Assembly: GCA_013396915.1 (NCBI GenBank)
Contig: VWZL01002042.1
Coordinates: forward strand, 666,765 to 730,764
Direction of reading: 5' to 3'
DNA length: 64,000 bases
DNA from: Stercorarius parasiticus
Lineage: Eukaryota > Chordata > Aves > Charadriiformes > Stercorariidae
The notes beneath the pieces were generated by a model. The model made no database searches. It was not told where the DNA came from and saw only the letters and a program-made list of their open reading frames with translations. The translations under genes and the position numbers were made by a program. Of this stretch, positions 1 to 13,100 are shown one piece after another; the stretch's first letter is position 1; the number at the start of each line of letters is the position of its first letter.

Positions 1-939
1 GCAGTGGCAATGCCAGTGCTGCAGGCCTTGAGGGGAGCACCCCTCCCTCCATTTTGGTGCCCTGCAGGGCAGGCAGCGGGTTCATCCTGGCAGGCAGAGC
101 TGTGTTTGCTGCTGCCCAGTGGCTCCAGGCTGTGGAGCATCGCAGGGCAGGTGTTCAGAGACTTTCTCCTTCCCCTGAAAAAAATACTGGAAACAATAGT
201 TCAGACCACTTGCTTCTTTATAGCACAGGAAGTTCAGCTCAGGGAAAGAGGTAAATGCTTTTCCTGATGGTTTAGAGATATCTGAGATTCTTAAAAAATC
301 CCATTTGGGGAGAAACACAGTAGGTACTGCAAGCCTGAATGAATGACCAGCTCATGGCGTTGGAAGGGATTCCTGGGAATTTTGGGTTAAGCACTGACAA
401 GCCAGTTAAATAACCTTCAGTAGGGTCCTTAGTTTGAGTTGGGTGGTGAAATAGTGATGGGAGAAAAAGCGTTTTCTTTCCATTCTATCTAATGTATGCT
501 TAGCGTAGTCTCTGTACAAAAAATTAATGTTATTGTTGTAGACACTATGTTGATCATGGTGATATTAAAGAATTGACTCATTTTCTCATCAGAACGCCAC
601 TGCTGGGGCTTAGTTTCTGCTTAAATTTGGCCTAGCTTGAGCGAGGTGCAGCACTATAGCAGCGTCCAATCTTTCTTGTTGCCAAAAAGGCAGTGGATGG
701 GTGTTACCTGGCCTGTGATACTGTGTTGTGTGGTTTTCTTTGTTGTGTTTTTTTTTGTTGATTTTTTTTTTAACTCGTTCATTTTTTCATTAATGGAGTT
801 GTATGTGATTTCAGGGTTCTTAGCTTGTTAAAACAGCATTTCTTTTCACAATGTAAGTTAGTAATATGCCACCTATATTTTTATTTTTTTTTCAATAATA
901 AAGAAAACCTCACTGAGAAGAGAATGTTTTCTCCCTTAG
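1..939 (+). other. LAS1L intron (5' end off window)
   Basis: No sequence here resembles the preceding LAS1L exon (the human segment ending in CRRG), so this is the 3' part of an intron. It contains T-rich runs near 746-775 and 878-895 and the acceptor at 931-939. I see no other feature. Confidence 0.7.
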
Positions 940-1137
940 GTTGCGATGTTGTGCTGGATTGGCTAAGAAAGACGTATTGGAGCCGTCAGCTGGGCAATAA
1001 TTTGTGTGAAGAAAATGAGGACGAGGATGAGGACGAGGAGCAGGAAGGGGTGGAAGAAAATGCAGAGTTGGACAATGATGCATGGACCATTCAAACCCCA
1101 CAGCATGAGGCCTGTCAGAAGCACAAGGAATTCCATG
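940..1137 (+). CDS. LAS1L: LAS1L internal exon with DWLRKTYW motif and acidic tract
   Basis: Acceptor ctcccttag lies at 931-939 and donor gtaggt at 1138. The first two bases finish a Gly codon (G|GT TGC), and the reading then gives CDVVLDWLRKTYWSRQL. Next comes an acidic run, ENEDEDEDEEQEGVEEN, and the exon ends at KEFH plus one base. Human LAS1L has VLDWLRKTYWSRQLENSL at this point, also followed by an acidic region. The acidic stretch is encoded by near-tandem gag/gac codons at about 1014-1043, a likely site of length variation. Confidence 0.95.
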
Positions 1138-4100
1138 GTAGGTGTCCCTAGAACGGCAGATACAAGGAGTAGGTGTGTCCCATACTAGAGAAAGCAGATT
1201 AAAAATGTCATCTTTTAGCCCTAACAATGCATAAAGGTACACCTTCAGCTCAGGTTTTGGGATTCCGCTTTGGGCCTTGGTGGATTCGTGGGGTGACTGA
1301 CTTTTTTGGTATTAGCTCACTGAATTTGTAGCATAAAATCTTTTACTTGTATTGAATATGCAGTATCCTAATCAGTAGCAACAGTTAAACTGGAATTGCT
1401 TAGGACCAAGCATTGTAAAAATTGCTTGTACTGTCTTGACAGCCACAGTCTCTTGGTGTTGATAGCCAAGAAGGCCGTGGTCCTTTTATAGCCCTCAAAA
1501 CTCTGTAGATTCATAACCTGAGCATGAGCAGGATAAAGGCAGTTCAGCTGGTTTCAAAATACTTTGCATGTGGACAGAAAAATCAGTAGCTTCCAGTAGT
1601 ATATAAAAAAANAAATCACAGGTAACTCAGCCTGGGCATAATCTAAGATATAAAGTGCAAAACCATGTGAAAACTTAGGTAAACTGTTCCAGTGGTTGCT
1701 TTTCCATCACCAGAAGTCTTTGAACCCAAAATAAGCAGCTTTTCTCAAAGTCAATTTTTAGTTTGAATGACTTACTGGAGGAAGCGGGAGTTCAGATTAG
1801 ACGGCTGGTCTGTGAGTTTGAGGGGTGTGAGGTTATCAAATGGTGCCTCAAACAGTAAAACCAATTAGTCATAATTTTTTCTGACAAAACGTGGCACGGT
1901 TATGGGGAGTTACTCACCCAATACATTACAGCAGCCCAATCCAAGGTCCCGAGTGTGCAGAAATGCTGCAGTGACCCTTAGTGCTCCCTGGAAGGTCACA
2001 CTAGGTGACTATAATGATCTCTCTGGCTTTAGGATTTATGGATTTGTTGCAACTCTTTTCTAGATTCCTTTATAACAGACTCATACATAGATACAAGCTG
2101 TGATCCAGAAAATATTAGCTAATTTGTTGTGCACTTTGAGTTTAGTACGGAATTTATTAGAACATTTCAAACCTAGAGGCGGTACTAAACTTTGGAACGC
2201 AGAAGCACTTACCGCTTTGCTCGTCAGAGTGTGTGTCTGGGCTTCTGTCTGACTTCGTGTTGGATGAGATCCAAGCGTGTGCTATTCCTTATTCCTTCCT
2301 CTCCCTGGCTACCCTAAAAAAATCCAAAAAAAACCCAAACCCACACCCACCTTCTGAAAGAGAACCACAGAATGATACAGTAGATTCTGTGATTTATGTG
2401 TCCAGAGTAATGGAATGGCAATGGTATATCAATCCTACAGTTCAAATGCATCTGAAGTTTTATCTAGCTCCTACTGGGTGGTGAGGATCCTGACAGCAGG
2501 TGAGAATGACACCTGAATGGTGAAGTATTTTGAAATATGGGTCTGTTTCAGGGTACAGTAAAAGTGGTCCACAGATAGAGAAGGGACATTTCATGTAGGT
2601 GGTAAGTGAAAGTTTAGCGAAGTCCAATAAGGATATGGTTGGTTTGTAAATAGCTGCAGTGCTGTTGCAATAGATTTAAAATGCAAGTATTAGGAATACA
2701 AATATGCATCAGAACATCAGAACTGCCTATGGGAACAATTTCTTCCTGAACAGATCGATTTAGGGATTTTTTTGGAGCTGTCTGGGTTTATCCAACTTGC
2801 CTGTCTTTGGCCACTGTTAGTGATAAAATACTGAACTCCTGGTTCAACCCCACTCGATAAAATTTACGTTGATGGAAAAGTCTGGGAGCTGTAGGAGTCT
2901 TCAGAGTGTTGTCTGAATCAGAATTTATGACTCCATTTGACGGATGTCTTCTTTGATTGTATGTTCATCACAACTGAGCAGCTTGCCCAGATACAAAATT
3001 CTGTTATATAGTTGATCCGTTCCCTGTTTAAACTATATTTTTATGTTTATTTCTAGAAAAAGTCAGAGATGTGCTGGTATCCTACAAGAACGAGCAGTTT
3101 CGGGTAAGTGCAGTCTGATCATCAGCACTTTTGGTTCTTCTAATTTCCTGCTTGGGGCAATAAGTCTTTTCTTCATTCTTGCCCAAACTGAAGAACTGGT
3201 GCTCTTTGCCAGGCCTCGTTTGAAATACCTGAGTGCTAGCACCACTAGGTTGCTGTGCCAGGAGTTTATTTCATACAACTGCAAGGGTCCCTATTTTTTC
3301 TCCCTGTAGCGTCCTCCCACAGTTAGAATCTGTCCAGAAGCATCAGTGATACAGAAGTGATATTTGTGTCAGTGCTGCAGAGGTGGCAATAAGCCAGTGT
3401 CCACAATGCTACCAACATTTGCCAGGTTGTGTGCTCTTCCCCGAAGTAGTGCTGCCCTCTGGTGCGTAGCCCCCGGGGGACCCAGGGCTGCTGCATGTGT
3501 GCAGATAGGCTTGGGTAGTTCCTTATTCACATATCTCTCTTAGTGTTGTCATACATGGCTTGCCAAAGTAAAGTTTTGCCGCAGAGAACAAGCAGTTTGA
3601 GCTTGTGATGGTTTCTAATGCTTTGTTCATGTTTAAAAATGATATACGTATTTGTTGGAGATCCCAAGTCTTGTCCAGGTGCTCAGTTCGTTTTCGTTCA
3701 TCCTAGCGTCTCTGGAAATGGAGACCTGTCATTCAGAGGTCGTTAGCCCGTGTTTTCTATCATCCATTGTGTGTTTTTGCAGTGACCTAGTGGCTGAGGT
3801 GCTGCAGTTCGGATTTGTGAATGATTTGCCCCAGAAATCTCTCTCTGCTCAGCTTCTCTTTCTTAATAATGGGATAGTTCTTAAGATGTGTCGAGAGCTG
3901 GGTTACAGACCCTCTAAAATGTCTTTGGATACGACCTCACCAATATACTGTTGTTACTGTGGAGCTGTTCTCACTTTTATTTTGCTTAATATCATTAGAG
4001 GCTAAAGGAGAAGGTGTGCTAACATTCCAGTGAAGTGTAGACTTAATCAGCAATGAGAACTAGGATCAGGAATTTTATTGCAAATGAACATCCAGTTTCC

Positions 4101-7100
4101 TTCATTGAGTTGGGTTTGGAGTGCATAACGTGATTCTCCTTTGTTCATCCTTCCCTTTCTGAAATTGGTACTGGCTTTTTTTGTACGTTTTGCATTGTAT
4201 CGTAAAGGAGACAAGTGGATTATATGCGGTGAGTGACCTCGTAACGTATTAACAGAACAGGGGGAAGTATTTCAAACTGAATAGGAAAATGCAACTTTTC
4301 CTGAATAGGAAAATTTAAACTGGCCAGGGTTGAATGGGGAAAAGGAGTAGTCAATCAACAGTAGACCTGTAATCTAAAACTGATCATAGCTGATAAAATC
4401 TCTGAAACTTCAAAATGGGTTGAAAAAAATGCCATGGGCTTGTTCTTGTGCCCTTTAAGGGCAGTTGGTTTGATGCATCCAAATAATTTCTTAACCGTGG
4501 TATTAACTGAATGTTCCAAATATCAGATAAGTACTACTTGAAGCTTTTTTAGGCTTATATTTAAACATTTACCCTGGATTGGCATAGCAAGAATGGTACA
4601 ATATCTTTGCTAGTCTCCCTGCATAAATGTATAGTCTGTCTCTAATCTTTTTCATGTAGGAAGGAGAATCACTTATACCTAAGTCATCTTTTTAACAGTG
4701 TAACTATACGGTCTCTGATCCAGATACTTCTCTAGCTACTTTCTTAACTATTTACTGTACTTAAAAGTATATATAAGATTGCAAGGTGTAAACCAGGACA
4801 AAATAAGCTCTGTCATGGGGGCTTTGTACTTTATTGTCCGATTGTTAGTATGGGTAGGCTATAGGTTCTTTAGTCACTTTAGGTCATGTCTTTATACTTG
4901 ATTTGTCATCTAAAGTGTCTTTTGCATGCAGTGGTAGCTTTGCATATATAGACAAAGAGACCTAATCACAGTCCTGAAAATGATGCCTTGGTTTTCCAGT
5001 TTCATTTTACATTACATTCCTACCTAGCAGGAAAAATAATTTCTTTTCTCTCACTAGTTATTGTCTTCCAAAAAGAATCTGCTAGATACTTGTTGGTGAT
5101 GTTTGGTGATGTAACATGCTTCATGCCAATATTTTATAGAAGGTGGTGGTGCCACCTTGGGTAGATTGTGAGCATAAGTAGAAGGCATGTCTTACCTTGC
5201 TGGACAGACTCAATAATGTATATATAAAACCAAGAAATCGCTAACTTTCAGAGGGGTGCTAACCTCCAATATGTTGTCTTCCATTCTTGATACAACCTGG
5301 TAGTCTGCTTTGCGCATTGCTACTACTTGGCAGACGCTCTCAGCTGATTACAGGTTGTGTAAATGGCTGTGTTGATTTGATGTTTTGATCTACTGTATGC
5401 ATAATATGACTGGCAAAACCTTGTCCTGAGTAGGCAACCTCATTCCCATCCCACCTGTGGAGTTAATGATTCAAAACGGACCTCTCCTGGTTTGTGCTGA
5501 AGTCAGGGAGAGCAAGGTTTTGAACCAGAATGAGGATTTTAGGACTGACTCTTTGGTGCTGTTGCCTTTTTAATTCAGGCCTTTTTCAAGTATGATATGG
5601 CTTACATTAATTTTTAATATACCGCTAGGAAGGGGAACTTTTGGGAGTTTTTTGAAGTGTCATGGATGAAGTACATATGGCATGTGCATCTTCTCTTCAT
5701 AGCAGTGCCTTTCTGTTTACCATTGGAGCATATTTTCTGTTAATGTTTAGATTTTTCCTTCACTCAGGTTATGCAGAGTGTGCAGTCTGTTTCGAAGTCT
5801 CAAGAACGGTGGTTCGATCCCTCTTCAGAAGTGGACTGGATTTTGGCTCAGATCAAAGACCTGATGCAAGAGAACAGGTAAATATCTGGTAAGGAACTGA
5901 GGTGAAAGGTGCAGAGCAGAGCTGGGCCTGTAGACCTGTTGCACTACCTTTTCACTCTTTTTCAACTGGTCGTGGAGAAAGCAATTGGTTGATTTCCTCA
6001 ACATCTTTGAGGTTTGAATTATTAATGAGTAATGTTTCCTGTGCCAGATGGTCTCCAGGGTGTTGATCCTGACTTAGCTGTGCTGGCCCCAGGGCATGTC
6101 AGCATCTTCCGTGTCTTCAAAAGCTCTCCAACAACCTCATGTAGACTTTGATTTCACAGTAACCTTTAGAATTCTTCAAAATTGCAGGGCATGCTTGGCT
6201 GCTGCTATACTTTCTCCCTTTCTATTACCACAGGGCCTCTAGGACCCAGTATGTTGAGACACAAAACACACTTACTTATATTACTTATATTACTTACTAT
6301 AAAACTATAAAAATCTGCATGAAGATCCTGTCCTGCTCTGAGAAACTTATTCAGTGTAACTTTGTAGAGCGGAGAGACTATCATGTTACAGATATGAGCT
6401 GTAACTCCTGATGTTTTGAATATTAATACATATGCTATACAAGCTGCTGATTAGTTTAAGAAGTTACTAGATGTTGTGCCAGAAGAAAACCCTGAGGAAG
6501 AGACTTGCACCTTAGTGGCACTTCCCATTGGTTGCTGAGCACGGATTAATGAGCAAGAAGGCATGAAGCTTCTGTAATGAGAAGCATCGCTTACTAAACA
6601 TGGGATTTCTATATCGCCTAAACTATCTATTGCTAGATGGTTGGAAGGTACTGGTGAAAGCAAGCCATTGCACTTACCTGTGATTCTGATACTCTCTCCC
6701 TAAGCATCTTCCTTTAGCCACTATCAGAACACGAATGGACCGAGTGCAGCTGCTTTTGTATATAAATAGATAGTTGAACCTGACATCAGCTACATGGAAG
6801 AAGGGAAACAGGCTGCCACAGGATAAAGCAAGGATTTTGAAAGATTCAAGTGAATTCAAGAGACTTCATCTTAGTGAAATGGGTTTTGTGTGAAACCGTC
6901 AGGCAAGAGTTGTGATGTATTGGTAACAGGTGTTACCTTCTTCAGGTGTATGTGACAGCATGGATTACAGGGCATCAATGAATTGGTGTGCTTAGGAGAT
7001 GCTGCTTCCAAAATTAAAAGCAATTTAAAAAGTTTGTCATCTATCTGGGAAAGTCCTAGAACTAGGTGGCATATCTCAGGAGCCTGATTTCGTTTCCAGC

Positions 7101-10100
7101 TTTCACTGTCAGTTTTCTGGGAGCTTTGGAATTCCAGCCCAGTAACTTAAGATAAGGGTGTGAAGCTCAGATGTTGGGTGTGACCTAAAGAAACTTGAAA
7201 GATAGGGCAAGAATCTGTGAAAAACAGCATCACCGGATCCTTTGTTCCAACAAAAAAGTCTGATGGTATCGTATCTCTAGGGTATCTGTCATTTCAAATC
7301 TGGCAGTAGCGCTTCCATAAGAACCTTGTCTTAACTGCATTGTGCTACATCAAATAAGGCTTTTTTTGGTGGTTTCCTTTAAGCATAGGCTTCAAAGAAG
7401 ACAAAGAAAACAGAGGAGGAAGCTGGTTTCTATGACTATAAAAATGGGGTTTTTTTCTGTCTTGTGAGTTTCGTTTCTGTTAGCTGTTTCATGGTTTCCT
7501 GAGTGACTCCTAATGATCAGGCAACTAATCATTAAAATAGCTGCTCTGATATGTGGGGAAATCCCCCGCTTACAGCAACCAGGGATGGGGACTGTTTCAC
7601 AACTCTCAGCTTGCAAAACTAGCGAAGAGCCAAACCCTTCAGTAGCGTGCTACTGCGGAGAGATTCTGCAGTTCATTAACGGCCTTGTGTGTTCACTGTT
7701 CCGAGAGAAGTTTTGGCAAGAATGTTTTTATTTACATACGTGTGTGTGTGTGTATATTATTTCGAGTAAGTACTGCTTCCACAATTGCAGACTTTGGGCC
7801 AAACTTGTGGAAAGGAAACACACATGTTACTGGATGAGAACAGCTTTGGCAGTGAGTTTCCAACCCTTATTCCTTTTACTTTACCCGCTCTCTCTCCACT
7901 CCTTTTGCTTCTTTAAGCAGTATTGGCTGCAGAGAGCCCAGGGAACTGGGTGCCAGGTTACGTACTGCTAGTTTTGGTACTTTTCTATATTTTTCTGGTC
8001 TTGACAGCAATAGGTATCAGATAGGCCATGCTGTAATGAAGCATTTTCCTTGATTTGTGCAGAGCAGTTTGACTGGTTGTTGGACCAGATGATCCTTGAG
8101 GTCAGATGATCCTTGAGGTCACTCCCAACCTGATATTCTATGACTATATTCACACATGTGGTTGTTCTTGAGAGCTGGCAGAGCCCAAGTAGGGAGGGGG
8201 CATGTGTTATAGGAGAATATGGAGGTCTGGTCACTCAGCTTACTATTTCTCCTGGGGAGTTTCTCATTGCTTTATGAGGAAGTGGGACAAGGGACTTGAT
8301 TGACATCTTTCTTCACAGCCGAATAGGTGACCCTAAACCTTTGGTTTCTTCATTCTAGCTAGCACAACTGGAAACCAAGCGCCAAACATGGCTCTGGTGC
8401 TGGGTACCGCTGGGGGTGGTGTTGGTTTCCATGCCCCTGGGCAAGATCCAGTCATGCATCATCACGTGGTAGCTCTGCGCGGGTTTTGTTGCACTTCTGC
8501 AGTGCTCTCTGTGAAGTACCTGAAATAATAGTGATGTAATGGGAATGTTTCACCAGAGTGACGGTACAGGCTCCGCTCCACAGCTGGTGTTTCAATGTGA
8601 GGCAGCAGTCATTGGAACCAGATTTTAGCAGGTATTGAGATATAGTCATTTTCCACTGACTGTTGTTGTACTGAAGAGCTACTTTATCCATTCTCAATCT
8701 CCATTTTTGGTTCAAGCAATGTAGGCCAGATGCTGCCATCCTTCCCCTTATTTAAGCTTTCTTTATGCTTACTTTCCCCATTTTAGTCCTGCAGGGAGAA
8801 AATTATTTACTTGAAAATCAATTCAAGACTTACAATAAAAATTCATATCTTGAACTTTGCAGGAGTGTATTTTCTGCAGAGTGTGATGAACAGTCAGGCA
8901 AATCGCAAGTACATACAGCTTGTGAAGGGGGAGACTGAGGTGGGTTGGAAGCCTCAGAACGGCAGAGCAAACTCTAGGATTTGGCACTCACGCCCATATT
9001 TTGTCCTTGAGCACCTACTTCATCTCATGCTATTTTTATTCCAGCATCCAGATGCAACTTTTAAAGAACACGAGCTGTTGTATTTACAGTTAATGGAAGG
9101 CTGCGCCTATATCCAGCTTTTTAGAACTGCCCTCACATTTTCTTTGAGAGCCCAAATTGATTAAAAACAGTTTTCTGAGAGGATTCATACATGTACCTTC
9201 TCCTTCTGATTATTAGTAATAACATGTTAACTGTGTTGAAAATGGGACCTTATTGCACTCTGGTTTTCATTGCTCTTTATATAGCAACATAAATAGAGTG
9301 GTATGGCATGGGGTTTCTCTTAAGTGCGGATTTATCTTTCATTAGAGGGAATTCTCCACTAAATGTTCTTGTGTGAGTGGTCACAGATTCTCTCACTTCT
9401 TCAGAAACTCAATAAAAGCTCTGCTTTCTCTAACCCTTGCTACCAGTCCATTCTCCACCATGACATTTGTTTGAGATGAATAGTAGTATGCTACCAAAAC
9501 AGCAATGAGTGTTCAAGTGTTTACAATCAACTCGCATTTTTACTTAAAAAACCAAAGAAACTCCACAAGCTTTAAACATATGTTTGTGCGTATGTGTTTA
9601 TATAAGCGATCACAGAGGTTCCTAGAAGTTGTTTTTGAATATCGTTGTGAAAATTGCTTCTGCTTTGCTTCATATCTGTCTTGAAATGCTGCAACTGTTG
9701 ACTGTTTCAGCCTCATGGAGCCTGTTGCGTATCACAAAGACGGCTGGGCTTGTGCTTCCCCAGAGGCTTCCATGAGAATTTAGTTTTCTGAAGGACTGAC
9801 TAATGGTACTTTTCCTTCTTGGCTGAAGACAGGGTTGTTCCTGCAGTCTCCTATGTATTTCTGAAGATGCTTAATTTAAGGACTCAGCTTCTTGCTTTCA
9901 TTTGAGAACTGCACCCTAAGGGGTGCCTTGCCAGCAAGTCAACAGGGTGGCTTTCCCCCTGAAAATTAACCTAGCTCTGTGGATCAGATCCTCAAATCTT
10001 GGTTGGCCTGCTGGCAGAGGGTTTGGATCATACTGCAAACCATAGGTATTGCAATATGATAAACGTTCCTGTGCTTTTGAAATACCAAGATATTTGCCTC

Positions 10101-13100
10101 TGCAACTCGAGCAGAAATGGTTCTGGTTCTGTTCCAGTTTGCACAACTGCACGTTCCCTCCGAGTCTAGTGGGTTATATCTAGCCCAAAACTGGCGTATG
10201 GTTTTAGTGCCTTACGACAAGCTACATCTCATCGTAGTTCGAGGTATTTGGCTCTCAAACTTCTTTCAGAACTGTTGCAAGTGGTGTTTTGATATGTAAA
10301 GGAGTAAGTGGTATTAATAAGACTCTCTGATTGCTCTAGGGAGGCAGTGGCTGAAGCTCTTCTGAGTGACGGCTTTCTCATCCCAAAGATGGATTGTCTG
10401 AAGATGCTAAATATCCAGTATGAAGGTTAGTGTTTTGAGCACCACTTAAGTAAAAAGCGCATAGCTAGTGTTATGTCTAAGTCTGTTCCTTTTTTCTCAT
10501 TGTATTGAAATCTGTAATTCCCTGCATATTTTTCGTGTATCTGGGTCCTTAAACATCCTTTGACCTGTTCTCCAGACCTTTTTATGGCAATGCTCAGCTA
10601 TTGCTTTTACATAAATCCCTTACCATGGAAGGGTGCCTCTCGGCACTGAATGCTGCCTGGCCAAAACATCTGTCGAAGCTTGCATCTCTGCCCTTATCTG
10701 CAGTAGTTGCTGATTTCATGAACTCCCACTAGTTTCTTTTCTACATTGAAGATCTGAAGCAAATCTAAATGGTTTTTTGAGCCTCGTTCACCGGTTGCAT
10801 CTTACTTCTGTGCTGCTGCCCATATGTCTGGAGTTGCATGGATTTTCTGCAAGAGGATTAGGTACCAAGAGGCAATGAAAATTAATAATTTGTCTATTTC
10901 CCTGGGACCTCTTGGGAAGACCAGTCAAAGAACTTTCCAAGAAAGGTCCTCAAATTTGTGTGACTATATTACAGTAGTAAAAATTTAGGAGCTTTTTGAT
11001 TCTCTGTTGCTTTATTCAATGTTGTAAGAGACGGCCTGTAAATTCCCTGACGAGGGGCAGAAGGCCCTCCAAGCCTTCAATGGAATGCCTCAAACACTCA
11101 CAAGGAAGTAAATAATGCAGGCCTGGCCATCAAAGAACAGATAAGGCTAACACTTCTGGCACCTGAAGGTGTGGGAGAACTGTCTTGTGAAGACAGGGTA
11201 GTTCTGCCACTCCTGTGGTGAGCTTCCTAGTTCTCAGTTCTCAAGGCCATTGTGTCCAATAAGTGACCTTTGCTTCATTATCCGCAAAATGCATATGAAA
11301 GCGTACACCCCTGCATATGCTAGTGAAGATTATAGAGATCATGCTAAACATGTATGACTATGGCACTCGTCTCTCCACCCAAATCATGCTACACGTCACC
11401 TGGGAGAAGGGAGAAACCTGAGATGAGGCTGTCTTCCACAAGGTGGGTGGACCATGCTAATTCAGCAAACATAAAAGGGGAAAACAAGTGCCCCTAGGGG
11501 GGAACAAAGAAGAAACAAAAGAAGAAGATAGGGCCTGGGAAGATTCTTCCTAAGAAAGAAGACAGTACCTGGGAAGATTTTTCCAAGAAAGAAGAAGATT
11601 ATGCCTGGGAAGATTCCCTGAAAAAGATGCTGGAACCAGGACCGGTGATCTCTTTGTCTCTTTCTCTGTCTTTTCCTTTCTCTATCCCTCAGTTTCTCTT
11701 TTCTCTTAGAATTGTTAAGTAACAGTTAGAATTGTTAAGTAACGACCTTAAGTACCGCTTGCCATAAATTGTCCTATACCTGTTGTTAAGTAACACAATG
11801 CATAAGTCACCATCTGCCATAATTTGTTATATACCTAACCAATTATCATGGACTTGTTAAGACCTATACTAACCATTTGGGGAAGCTAATAAACGTTTGT
11901 AGATGGATCTTGAGATTTATCTCACCTTAGTGCGCCGTTCAGAATTTACGAATTTGAAGTCACTTACCCCCCCCTCTTTCCTAAGAGTGGGACGTGACAA
12001 ATGTGCCTTCTCTTTGGGGTGTATTTTTAAACAGAATAGCTCTTCGTTATGTGTGAAATAAGCTGAAACTGGAAAGGCATTTGCAAAACAGGTAGATTTT
12101 CCTGTGGTTTACCATGTGGTGAGATCAGGCATTGTATTTTTTGCTTTCATTGAGCTGTTGTGTTAATTATCAATTTGCTGCTTATTTTGCTTCCCTGACA
12201 TGAGAAAACAGTAGTTCTGGGTTCAGTGAGGATCCCAGGAAATACCCTGGAACCAGTGATCTCAGAACAAGCTACTTTAGTTTGAAAAAAGTGTAGCACC
12301 CGTGGTTCACAAAACGGTAATTTTTTTGGTTTCTCTCTTTTTTTGTGTTTTTTTTTCTTATTGCAGCAAATAAAGAGGTATGGCAGTTCAGAATTCCACA
12401 GACGTTTTACTGCTTTTGGCAGCCTTTGCTGACAGGCCTCCTTTCCCGAAGTTTTACGCAGACCCTGATAGAGAAAATGTTTATGGAGTTGAAGGAATGT
12501 TCTGACTCTTCAGAGCTCCGGTCTCAGTTCTTGATCAACTGGATTTCTGAGATCCTGACTGCCGTTGAGAGAGTAAACTCCGGTATGTCTGGACTTCCTG
12601 CCTGTAAAAAATGTAAGAATCTCTTCTGTACTGGGAAAACTGGGAGAGTGCTGTGACCTTTAGATGGAAAGTGCAATAACCTAATTATTACATTTTGTCA
12701 TGTGAACGTAGAGCTTTTCTTGTTGCATTTCTTACACTTTTCAACCTGCAGCTTATGTATGTCATGCATTTCTTCGCAAAAAATTGACATTGTTATTGGC
12801 AGCTTTGCTGCAGCCTCCTCAAGACAGAAAAAGCCAATCTCTTCCATGAAAGATCAGACCCTTAAGTGCTGTTTTTTCCAGATGTTAGTACTTGTAGGAA
12901 ATAACAGTGGCAGATAACAAATGAAGGTGTTATGTGCAACCTAAGTTCCCAGTTCTTTCCTCACTTAACAGAAGCCTGCCTTTACAAGATACTTATATAG
13001 TCTTACTGTCCTTTTTTAATCCTATCNNNNNNNNNNNNNNNNNNNNNNNNNNNNNNNNNNNNNNNNNNNNNNNNNNNNNNNNNNNNNNNNNNNNNNNNNN

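Larger units (their letters stand above)
11018..12004 (+). mobile_element. solo LTR of an endogenous retrovirus with 5-bp target duplication
   Basis: The LTR runs from 11023 (TGTAAGAGAC) to 11999 (GGGACGTGACA), 977 bp, with TG...CA ends. It is flanked by the direct repeat AATGT at 11018-11022 and 12000-12004. A TATA-like ataaaagg sits at 11471 and a poly(A) signal aataaa at 11888-11893, both on the plus strand, so it is in sense with LAS1L. Downstream of the TATA-like box there are internal tandem repeats. No internal retroviral genes are present, so it is a recombined solo LTR. The 5-bp duplication fits class I or class III elements; I cannot name the family. Confidence 0.85.

Noticed and set aside
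7513..7971. 152-codon plus-strand open frame
   Set aside because: Intronic, no domain, no splice signals in keeping with LAS1L, and it spans a TG microsatellite.
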